This document shows, one piece after another, positions 1 to 10,400 of a stretch of DNA of 64,000 bases. The notes beneath the pieces are model-generated. The model made no database searches. It was not told the origin of the DNA and saw only the letters and a list, made by a program, of their open reading frames with translations. The position numbers and the translations under genes are program-made. The DNA comes from Rosellinia necatrix (Eukaryota > Ascomycota > Sordariomycetes > Xylariales > Xylariaceae): contig JAGYVD010000011.1 of NCBI GenBank assembly GCA_021209875.1, forward strand, positions 434,001 to 498,000, written 5' to 3'. The first letter of the stretch is position 1. Every line of letters starts with the position of its first letter.

Positions 1-1831
1 ACCACGCCGCCTTGATCACGCGCCTGTGACATCCTGCACGTTCCTAGCCCGTGCCAAGTCGTGTTTACATTTCCACGCAGCCAGCTTTCTATTGCCTCAT
101 CGTCTTTGCTCGTATACTGGATCTTGGGGGCGGAGCCAAGAACAGGGCCATCGGTACAAGCGGCCGCCGAGCTTGCTGGGAACTCTGGGTGTGTGGTGGG
201 AAGCTCTCCTCTGAATACTCCCATCCGTCGTGCCATCATGCGTTGTTTCTTGTACATCCAAACATGCTTTTTGAGATCTATATCGTTCGGATCGGAGAGG
301 AACCCCGTGATGAACTCCGGGGTGGCCGTCGAATCCGCGCCTGTGATATGAATCTCTCCCCGAGAAATCGGATAGCCGCTAAAGGTCGCAATACAGAAGT
401 ATTGACCCTCGGGCACGCTCGTCGGGTCCCCAGGGAACCTGATTCGCTGTCAGTAAGTCTCGATTGAGCCTCTGGCATTTGTCGTTCTTCTACTTACCCG
501 CCCGCCAAGCTCACTAGCATCAAAGGCCGATCACTTTGCTGTTGATACTTCTCGCTCCATTCTCTCTCGAATGCTGGCCCAAGACCGGCAACATCTGCCT
601 CATCTGGGCGTAACTTACAGTATGCGTCAATTGAATTCCACGCTAAAATTGGCTCTTTGCGATCGACCAGATCTTGAAGCGTAAGGCGGCCGCTCGATAT
701 AGCGTCGATGGTCTCATCCGGTTCGAGGCATGACTTATAGGAATAGGTCATCATGTGATGATCTTGGTAATGGGAGCCGACATCCGGGATATCAGACACA
801 ATAGGAACGTTAGCAGACCGCAATATCCCGGGGTTGCCGATTCCCGAGTATTCAAGAAGTAAAGGGCTCCCGAGGGCACCACAAGATATGATAACCATCT
901 TTTTGGCCTTCACAGACATCCGCGTAACATGTTGGTCGCCAAAGCCAGTTTGACGTGCCTGATACTCGACCCCGACCGCTCTCTTGCCATCAAATATGAC
1001 ACGCTTTACTGGCGACTCGACCAGCACGTGTAGATTAGGATGACGCCCATCATGGAGCCTCGGGAACAAGTATTGATGAGCTGTGTCTTGGCGTCGACCT
1101 TCGAGGTCCACGTACCGCATTGCACGCTGCACACCAATAGTGGTGTCCATAGTTTGCAGGTCCTGGCACTCCGACCATCCCGTGGCGCTGACTGCGGCTA
1201 TAAAATCGTCTTCGAGACGAGAAGAGGAGAGTCGGCTTCCGGAGACGTGGATCGGGCCATCTCGTCCGTGACGGGCCTCGCTATTGGGGCCGTGATACGT
1301 TTCCAGCTAATGGGAGAGGGACTATTCAGCTGGCTTCCAATTGACCACGAACACTGCATTACGTACTTTATTCATGTACCTCAACATCTCGTCCGCGTCC
1401 CACCCCGGAATGGACCAGGCCTCGAAATCCGAACGCTGCGGCCGCGTGTATACCATCAGATTCACTGATGAGCCGCCCCCCAGTACGCCGCCTGTCGGGA
1501 TGACGAGCTCGCGCCCGGCGAGGTCCGGCGATGCCTTAGCTTTGTAGTAGAGGTTGTGTCTGTTTCCGGGCGCAAGGTTGCTCATGAGCATGGCCGGATG
1601 GGCGAGCTCGGGGATGTCGTGATTTGAGACACCCCCCTCAATCAATAAGATGGACAGGCGAGGGTCCGCATCGGAAAGCCTAGCTGCGATGATACAGCCG
1701 GCACTCCCGCCTTTGCCGCCACGAGTCAGCATTCATGGGTACGAGGCGCGACTTGGTGGGATCTGGATACCTCCCGCAATGATTACGTCCACTTCCCGAA
1801 TCTCTGCGGGCAAGGTAGTGTATATCGCCAT
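1..1831 (-). CDS. GMC alcohol oxidase, four exons, 3' end outside window
   Basis: FAD-dependent oxidase of the glucose-methanol-choline family, closest in pattern to fungal alcohol (methanol) oxidases, which oxidise short primary alcohols to aldehydes with release of H2O2, usually in peroxisomes. I read the exons as complement(1771-1831, 1367-1710, 498-1306, 1-438); the introns are 60, 60 and 59 bp and all frames join. The first splice creates the FAD-binding GGGSAG motif at about residue 20. GMC motifs follow: VLGGGSS in exon 2 and GALGSPLLLEYSGIG in exon 3. The catalytic-His motif NTTWHGLGTC lies near residue 534 (positions about 38-67). About 550 codons are visible against the usual 650-670, so the C-terminus, including any peroxisomal signal, lies to the left of the window. 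The start at 1831 gives the typical N-terminus MAIYTTLPAEI. No stops or frameshifts interrupt the joined reading, so the gene looks functional. Family certain; exact substrate inferred. Confidence 0.93.
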
Positions 1832-2519
1832 AGCGAGCAACTGAGAAAGCCAGCCGGTGTAAGAGCTGAGGGGCGAGGACCTATAGTGAGTATGCTTACC
1901 TGGCGCATGAAGGTGTATATTAAGTAGTTTACCTTGGTAATCGTTGGTTACATTGGACAAATAGACCCCGCAGCCTCTTCCACCCGAGAGTATGGCCATC
2001 TTCTATACAGGACCTGGGTATTATAGGCCCTGCATGGTCACTAGTCCAAGGGCCGACCCGGGGCCATTATTATCTCACATAATAGCCGCTCCTCGACTCG
2101 TCTACGCGCCGTGAAGTAGAGTTGGAGCGACATGATCAATGCTATAGTATGGGTATGGGGGAACTAGATCTCTACCCTATCGACCTACAATTCGTCCCAT
2201 CTTCTACGTTCTGCAGGTCCCCGGTCTAGGCACCCGTCGCCTCTGAGCGAGAGGCGGGAGACGCCTACTAATACGTAACGAGTGAACAAAAAAAAAAAAG
2301 AATAGAAAAGAAGGAAAAAAGCCGATATAGGTGACACCAAACGAGCGGTTGGTGGATAGGTAGGTCTCTGACAACATTGAATAACGGGTTCAGGTGAAGG
2401 GGTTTCTGCTGAGCCAATGGACTGACTTGCCTCGCTTACCCTGTTGCGAGCTCTTACAGCTCTGACAGAGCACACTTCCTATACCCACCTTATGATATGA
2501 GCCTGTGCGCTAGCGCCAG
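1832..2519. promoter_or_regulatory. upstream region of the alcohol oxidase gene
   Basis: Non-coding flank 5' of the minus-strand alcohol oxidase. It contains a pyrimidine-rich leader just before the start codon, a poly-A run near 2288-2299 and short GC-rich stretches. The open frames here show no family motif and look accidental. No defined operator was recognised. Confidence 0.4.
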
Positions 2520-2796
2520 GTGGCGAGAACCATATGTCGTCCAAATAAACTAATTATACAGAAGGGTATAGAGGGCCTTATAAATAAATGCCACCATGGT
2601 ATCCGTTTTCCTGAAACACGAAAAGGAACTACTAAAACGATAGTTGGCTTCTATGCGATGGACGGTTGCACGATAACCAACACCAGGTGGACTAGGATTA
2701 GTTATAAGGAGCACGTTCAGAACCTCTTTACTATGCTCGAGGGCTAGATAGATACCTACATACTTAGGTATTGGGGCTAATATAGACGCTAAAATG

Positions 2797-2853
<57 letters not shown>
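2797..2853. repeat. (CTA)19 microsatellite
   Basis: A perfect CTA triplet run of 57 bp, about 19 units. It is flanked on both sides by CTTAGGTAT words and should vary in length between strains. Confidence 0.97.
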
Positions 2854-2856
<3 letters not shown>

Positions 2857-2864
2857 AGGTATCG

Positions 2865-2880
2865 GGTTAGGTACCTAACC
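2865..2880. repeat. 16-bp perfect palindrome
   Basis: GGTTAGGTACCTAACC reads the same on both strands. It lies 12 bp to the right of the CTA repeat. It could be a dimeric protein-binding site or just part of the repeat environment; no function can be assigned. Confidence 0.6.
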
Positions 2881-3718
2881 TAGCTGTATTGATGCGGGTA
2901 CCTCTGTGTTAGCAGGGGATTATAGGTCACATCTAATCGTGAATTAAAGGGAATAGCCCTAACTACTACCTGGTTAGTGCCTAAGTAGGTATACCACAAC
3001 TACAGGCAATCTTATTCTCAGCAAGGCATGTCAAATAAGGAGAACGTCTCGTCCCCAACATCGTGAAGATATTCTCTTCCTTCAAAGTCAGAAAATCATT
3101 CGCTTGGGCGGCCCTTCGGATTAGCACTGCGGGAGCCTTGTAAAAAAAGAATCTACGCGTTAACAGACTCGATCCTAGGACGAGCTTTGGGATTAGAAAG
3201 ACGACAATGATATTAAATCTATCAACACGTCACACTGATTAGTTAGCAATGATCATTAAACAAGCTGTTTTTGAGATACGGCGAACTACTCGCTGACCTA
3301 CTGCATAGGCTGCTGCGTTGTGATGTATATATTTTCTAACAAAATTTCTCGGTATTTAACTCGCACACATTCCGTGTTCGCATACGGCAACTAGTATTTT
3401 CTCCTCTGCATTTTTAAGGATAACCTATGAGCGAGCGAAATAGAGCTTAAAAGCCTGTTGCCGGCATGGGTCTACACGCTATAATGGGTATAAATGTTAA
3501 AGGTCCACTTGTGCTTGCGTTGGTAATGGATGTCGTGACCGAATATAAGAGGAGTATTAATTCTGCATGGTATAAATCCAAAGAACATGATATATGCAGA
3601 TAAAAATAGTCGAAAATAGTCATACCATCGATCTTGTGAAATCGGTATGTATGTAGTTTTCTCCTCATCGGGCACAGGGTTTTGAACAAAATATGCCCAT
3701 GCCTTAAATGGCCCATGG

Positions 3719-6700
3719 CTAGGAAAGGATCGGTAACTTATCCCGAATAGCCTCGATCACCGTGACTTCCTTTTCTTGAACATACTTCCTCTCTTTTCTC
3801 TCTGTCCCAACGCTCACAGTATCGTTGATTTTAGACAGCCCGTTGGACCCGAACAAGATCCAAGGAGCAACGTAGAGCAAGTCCCCTTGTTTTTCAGACA
3901 TGTGTCTTTCGAATATCTCTCGTATCCGAGCCGTCTTTTTCAAGTAAGTATACTGCGCTGGACTCAGGGTGCTCTGCGCGTTCTCGGAATGGTAGTGCAA
4001 CCAGTCCAGAAAGGTAGCGGAGATGGCCGCAAGAATAGGGGTCGCGTACGACGTCCCTGAGCGACACTCTGCCTTGCCCTGCCAGCTTAGTCGAACCCCT
4101 AGTCCTAGGGTACCATAGTTCGCTTTTGCCTCGGTCGCAGGGTTGATCGAGTCCAAGCCTCCCAATCCATCGAGCGCGTGGACACAGATGACGCGCTCGT
4201 CTCTTGCCGGGTAGGTTCGTGGGTCGTTGAGCCCGTAGTTGGATGCCGAGGCAAAAACAATGGCCTTGTCTTTGCAGTCTATGATGGCAGTTTCGAGAGC
4301 GGAGATATGCTCGCGTGACCCAAACGACATGCTAATGATGTCCACCTCTTCCTCAAGGGCCCAATGGAAGGCGTCGACAACCTTGGTAGTATCGCTGAAC
4401 GCCATGCTTTTAGACACCTTGGCAATGTAGAGATCTACATCTGGCGCGCATTTTAGTAGAAGGTAAGCTAGCCATGTCCCGTGACCGACTTCGTCCCGTA
4501 CAGCGTCGTCTTCACCCGGCCAATACTTTTTGATCGGGTTGGTTTCTCGAGAGCCATGAAATCCTTGGTTCTCTCTTGATTCGATGACCTCGGAGAGGGC
4601 CTCGTCCAGCCACTTGTCCCCCTCGTCGATACCTGTGTCCAGCAACGCAATCCTCAGCCTTCGACGACCCCCGCGGCGGTCGGTCATCTTTGGCGCGATG
4701 AAGTGTTTCCTAAAAGTAGAGAAGTTATCGAAGAATGTTTTTGCGCGGGCTTCAGCTAAGCTGGACATGAAATCAGCGACTCGTGCACCTGCATTCGCCC
4801 AAGCGCGGAAACATACGCATTAACTGTTGGTGGAACGAGGTCATCAAAACAAAAGATACTGTCTGATATGGAGCCTCTTCTGTTAGATGAGATAGACGAT
4901 GGCCACAGCACAGCGTTTGTCGGCGGCCCGGGAATATCGAACGGCCCATGTCTATGTTTCTTGATGGCAGGGTAAGACGTTCGGTAGTTGATTTCGAGTG
5001 GTCGAACGACACTTTGGAATATTCTCCTCCGCAGGTCATCGAATGTAAGCCTTGAACTCGAAGCGACCTTGGATCGGGGTTGGGCGGGAGTGTTGAGCTT
5101 AGTGGGCGGCTTGGTGAGTTCAATGCATCCTCTGATGGCCTCCGCGTATTCGGCATTACCTCGTGTCTCGATATCTTTCGCCACGTCCAACAACTGGGTC
5201 TCAAACGATTCGTCTTGTTGCGGCTGGAAGAGCGAACCCGTCTCGATTTCGACTAGGAGCTGGGCGAAGGATTGCAAATAGACCCCATACTTATCTTTGG
5301 TGAGTTTTAATGTCGTAACAGGCTTCCTCTGAACAAGGGACGTGGCAATATACGGAAAGTGTATGTTGAATATCTGGGCGCCCGTCCTGGTCCGCTTGTG
5401 GAGGAAGTGTATTAATTGGGCGGTCCACCGCTGGTGCATCCACGAACTGTATAACAGGTGAAGCAGGCAGAGCCCGATGGAGAAGGACAGCACGGCCTTA
5501 TCTTCCTTTTTGAACAGGCCATGTTCCCCATGACCAAGGACACCGCGCTCAAGCAGCTCGGCAAGTGATATAGTTGGATACGCGTCGGGGAACGGGGAGT
5601 AGGACGTGCGTGGGTTTACAGGAGTCAAAAGCAACGTCGGGGTAAACAAGATGCTTTTGACTTCCGGAGAGTGGCTGCTAATGGCAAAATCGCAGAGATA
5701 AAATTGTTCGTCATCCTTCATTACTCTAGCACACTATATCAGCGCTACACTCGCGATATTGGATTTAAGAGAGAGCCAGCCTAACCGTGATGGAACCGCC
5801 TACCTTGGAACGGACATAAATTCTCCTTCCCGCCATTCTTCGGACGGGAGAAGCTGCGGACATTTGGATATGAAAACAGAAAATCTCACATAATCATTTG
5901 CCTCTCGACGGTTAAGTCCGCGACCATCTAGCTGAAGCCTTACAAGATGGCCGTCTTCGCGTGCGTTCCGACTGAGCAGATAGAAGAGTTGTGAGGAAGT
6001 ATCCCAGGGCCGACGGTAGTCCCAATGGCACATGGTCTCGTTAATGTGAGTGTCAACTTGTCCAGGCGGGCCGGCGGTCGAATTCGCGTTCAAGAAGCTT
6101 TTATAGAGCCACCGAGTTAGCTGCGTTATTTCATCAACCTGTTCATGAGTGTGGCCGGTTCGGATAAACTCCTGGCACAACCGAGATGCATTTAATTCTT
6201 TTCGCTGTTGGAAAATGATCCCCAACGCGTCAAGTTTGGGATACCGGACCTCTGTGCTATGTTCATCCTCGGAATTATTGACCCGTGGTAATGGAGAAGG
6301 CGGATTAGGATTAGCACCTCGCATTGTCGTAGGGAAGGACTTGTAAGGCGAAAAGTAGGAAAGAACGGAAGCAGAGAGGCCAGATACGGTTGAAAGAATA
6401 GACCCATAGGTTGCGTTGGTTGCGGTGTCCTGGAGCGCATCGTCATCGCTGTCACCATTATCCAAGACATCCTCATCGACCAGTTCTTCAAGCGCATCCA
6501 GCAAGCTGGATAGGCTTGTTTTGCATGATGCGATATGATCCCGTGGTAGTATGCCAGACGGCCTCATCTTTTCTATTTTGCCCAAATAGGAACCGAGATC
6601 TTCGAGTTTCTTTTTGAAGGGAACATTGTGTTTGTCGAGGGTGTTATTGACCTGATCAGGATCACTTGTGCACAGATGCCTATTCTGGCTGATCAGTGTC

Positions 6701-6807
6701 CACGTCCCCGGAATGCCCAAGGCAAAGACGGGAGCGACGTCGACGAAGACACGCCACTCGGGAACCTCCCGGTCTAGAATCTGGGGCATTACTTCATCAT
6801 CGTCCAT
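3719..6807 (-). CDS. DUF7580-subtilisin (peptidase S8) protein, 984 aa
   Basis: Exons complement(5804-6807, 4817-5725, 3719-4760); introns of 78 and 56 bp, the second with GTATGT, a CTGAT branch site and CAG. All phases agree and give 984 aa. The N-terminal and middle part (roughly residues 230-560) has the pattern of the fungal DUF7580 region: LVRLQL, then FYLCDF, a helical SIGLCLLHLLYSSW segment, and a late NAEYAEAIRGCIEL helix. The C-terminal 345 residues are a subtilisin-like serine protease with a complete triad: Asp679 (LLDTGID), His731 (VGHGTW), Ser875 (SGTSYATP), plus the oxyanion Asn812 (ASASN). There is no signal peptide, so it is likely cytosolic. The gene is divergent from the kinase-HET gene, with about 600 bp between starts. 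HET-Q2 of Podospora, a subtilisin-like protease that activates a gasdermin, is the best functional model. The role as gasdermin activator is inferred from context; the protease call is firm. Confidence 0.9.
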
Positions 6808-7406
6808 TGCTCTTTAAACTTCGCGTGTTCCGAAGGGAAATGGGCGATATCTAGCTGAGATCGAGCCGAGTGACAAGGCTTTGGTGTGTCTCAAGGTGGC
6901 GACACGCAACCATGGCAGATTGGCTCACTATCCGCCGAGGGTGGTGTCAAGCGGGGGTGAGCGACCTTGTCGGAATGGTGGCGCCGACTACCCTCCTAGT
7001 GGCATGCTGGAAACATCCTTACCAAGCTTAGGCTGCGGTCAACTCAGGTAGACTTCCCGAGAGAGCCATCAGCAGAGCTAGAGCTAAAGCTAGCGATCTG
7101 AGCGACCATAATGATTTCACTTCCCAACGATAGAACGAACGCTGCGCAAAGGACGCAAACTGTCAGAGGAGAGAAGAAGAGAGGTAATCGGGGCACATCG
7201 TACAAGCCCTGGGGCTCGGTACAAGTACCTATTGCGTTGGCTGGACCGCCTGACCATCGGATTGGTGGTTATTGGGCGGCGCAGGCCAGGGGTGTTCAGC
7301 TAATTACAGAATTGATGAATTACCGCATGCATGACTACCCCGCCCGACCCTTCAACACCGGCCTGGGCATCCGCGAATGTGGCACTGACTCACAGTGACT
7401 ATTGCA
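6808..7406. promoter_or_regulatory. shared divergent promoter region of protease and kinase-HET genes
   Basis: 599 bp between the two start codons (ATG at 6807 on minus, ATG at 7407 on plus). A 95-codon open frame at 7111-7398 ends just before the kinase-HET start and is at most an upstream ORF. A small internal repeat, agagctagagctaaagctag, lies at 7074-7093. Head-to-head placement suggests joint expression of the two genes; no known operator was recognised. Confidence 0.5.
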
Positions 7407-10400
7407 ATGGGCTTCCAGGAGGACGAGAACGAAGAGGAGAGCGGCTTGCTGCATGGAACGGAGCGCTGTAATAGTCTTTTTGAGGCCGTCCTGGCCAAAT
7501 TTCCTGGCCGCCAAGGAGATGCTTACCAGGCTGCACTGGATTCTCGCCAGCGCTTTCAAGCCTGGATACCGAGTCTCCTTGAATGCCTCCCGGGCATGGT
7601 TGGTGATGGAGGCGTGTTTATCCGGCAAGTCGTCAAATCGGTTGAGGCCAACCTACATTCGAGTAAGTTGACATCTTATGATAGTAAGTAGGGCATTGGC
7701 CAACTGACTTGTTGCTTTGAAGTTCTTGAGATAGAGAGCTGCAAGACAAAGCAAGGCGCGGAGCAGAGAGCAATGGGAGAGCTCGCTAAAGATGTGCTGA
7801 GCGTCATCTCGAACTCAATCAATCAACTCGAGAACTATACTACCGTAATATCGCGGAAGCTTGCGGAGGAAGATATTTATGTCCAACACCAGGCAGTTCC
7901 TGGCACCTATGACTCCCTGATTATACGGGGGCTCATCCTCAGCCGATTTCCCAAGCTGAGTGAATCGATTCTACGGCTGTTAGAGAGATCCGTAGTGGCA
8001 AGAAGAGAAATTTTATTATCTCTCAGAAATGGAAGATTAGCACAGAGCTGGGAATCCGAGCCAGATGAGGATCAAGAGTCATCTGACACTGGGTCCCTGT
8101 CCTCAGCGCAACCACTGTTCTGGAACGACCGGCGATATCCAGACCCCCCCGAGAGCGATGGCGATGCAAAAACAAAACGTTGTAGTTGGTGTCACGATGA
8201 TCTCGAGGTTTCTAAGCTGCAAGATATCGTATGGTGGCGGTAAGAGCTGCATTAAGTCCCATTAGGCACTGCCACCAAGATCACACGTCTAACGAGGCTA
8301 AGGAAACATTTTTTACGAGATCTGCAGCCCTATGTCTGCCTTGCAGGTTGTGAGCACCCGCGAATGCTTTTCTCGAGATTCCATGAATGGAAAGACCACA
8401 TGGACTTCTTCCATAACGTGGATTGGATTGAGAAGTTGCAAGTGCTTGATGAATGGCATTGCGATATCACCTCCTGCCCCTCCGAGGAGAAAAGATTTGG
8501 TACCTCACATGAACTTCAATCCCATCTCCACCTCGTGCACGGAAGGGAAGTATCTCTGGCGCGGATCGCCTTGATGCCGAAAAAAAGTGTTGAACCGCCA
8601 ACTGGCGAACTTGCTAGCTGTCCATTGTGCCATCAGCATGTTATGACGGAGGGTTTTGTTGGAAGTATCATTACCGATGGCATAAATGAGCAATCTGTGT
8701 ACTCGAAAACTCCTCAAGACCTAGGAGGTTCGGTCGCGGATGAATCCACGGACATGCCAATGCCAATTCCCCTTGAAGACCCATCCTCTCAAGAACTAGA
8801 AACAAGAGAGACTCTTATTAGACATATCGCAAACGATATTAAAGGCTTAGCTTTCTTATCTCTCGAAGGTATCGAGGCTGAGACTCTTCGTGGCGGGCCT
8901 TCTGACTCTTTAGAGCACCAAAAAAACCCGGATAGAATCTTGCGGGGGGACAACGACGGCGGGATTTCATTATCAGTCCGTACTTCAGGCTCACTTAAAT
9001 CTGCCCTCGGAACACCAAGCGGCGGGCGAGTGTCTATTGGAGCAGAGAACTCGATAGAGGTAAAAGAATCCTCGATATGGGATAATACAGACTATGTTTA
9101 CTGGTCTGGATTTCCTAGTAAGTCGCCTCACTCATGATTGTTTTCAAAGGAGTGTTGCATTGTTAAAAAGAAAAGCTCTAGACTTCAGATTGCCGACTCG
9201 GAGGCATCGGGGAAGCGGACACGACACAGACATTCCCGCGGCTGTCGGAGACTCTCAGGTGACGAGGTCGTTCCTAGCGGATGGTCAATTAAAAAAACAA
9301 GATGAAATCTCAGTGTCTACAGTTGCCACATCGTCCCACTTGAGAGATGAAATAAATGACGCCCTTGTCGAGAGCGCATTTGATAGCGGCCGACGATTTT
9401 TCCCTGAAGGTAATCTTGATCGGCTAGTGACATCTGAAAACGTTTGGGGAGCGTTGACATATAGGGGCTTTGGCAGTGAAAAGATTCAAGCCCTTGCTGA
9501 TTTCGTTCTCACCGCGGCGAAAAAGCTCTTTGCCATCATAGTATACACTGATATGATCGACGTTGGTGACGCCCTTGAGAGTTTCCGAAAGTCAGGCGTC
9601 ACAGACCGCCACCTACCCATCCCACAAGAGCTCATCGATTGCTGGGGGATAAAAGATCAGTCGATAGGGGAAATCTGCCACCACGACGCAGCGTTAAATA
9701 TGTTTCATGGGAAGCCATGGCGCCGTACCGCTATCTCAGCATTCTACCATTCACAGTGGCACTTTCTTGCGCCATTATTCACCCCCGACAATAAGGACAT
9801 GGCATTGGATGTCAGAGCGATTCTGCCATTGGTCCGTGTTGGCCGAGACGCCCGAATGGGGTTCTTTAGTGAGGTGTATGAAGTTGATCTGCATCGTGAC
9901 CATCACCGTGGGATAGTGCCATCTGAGGACGGACATGAGCTTCGCGTTGCGCTGAAAGAGCTGCGAATGGACTCCCGAGATGATGAAATCCGGCGTGTAT
10001 TTGAGCGTGAGACAAGATCCCTGAAAGAGCTTCGTCATTTCCGAAACAAACACATGATCACTGCTATCGCCTCGATTATCCGAGGCGAAAGGCGATATTT
10101 CATATTCCCCTGGGCGGATGGAGAAGACTTGCGGGCATTCTGGATGACAAAGGAGTTCTGGCCCCTGACACCCCATTTAATCCGGGAAACCGTGCAACAA
10201 CTCAGCGGTCTAGCCAATGCCCTGTACATACTGCATCAGGGAGGATGGAGGCACGGAGATGTGAAACCTGAGAATATCCTGATATTCAAAAATCAGACTA
10301 CCCTGGGGACCCTCAAGCTGGGGGATCTAGGGCTTGCCAAGACACACCACGCCAATACAGCACTTCGACGAGCCCCAACCGAGACAAGGGTTGGGACGAT

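Larger units (their letters stand above)
2520..3718. other. intergenic region with microsatellite, no recognised gene
   Basis: Between the two minus-strand genes. A 75-codon open frame at 2520-2747 (plus) and an 89-codon frame at 3447-3716 (minus) match nothing I recognise. The 2740-2960 part is rich in CTTAGGTA-like words around a triplet repeat. This is probably degraded mobile DNA plus the 3' flank of the protease gene. Confidence 0.4.

Noticed and set aside
1040..1468. 142-aa plus-strand frame
   Set aside because: Antisense to the alcohol oxidase exons.
2185..2475. 96-aa minus-strand frame in the alcohol oxidase upstream region
   Set aside because: It contains a homopolymer-coded Phe run and no motif.
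4773..5204. 143-aa minus-strand frame inside the protease gene
   Set aside because: Out-of-frame shadow of exon 2.
7111..7398. 95-aa frame as a possible first exon of the kinase-HET gene
   Set aside because: It stops just before 7407, no splice site joins it in frame, and the family N-terminus begins at 7407. At most it is an upstream ORF.
9775..10176. 133-aa minus-strand frame
   Set aside because: Antisense shadow of the kinase domain.
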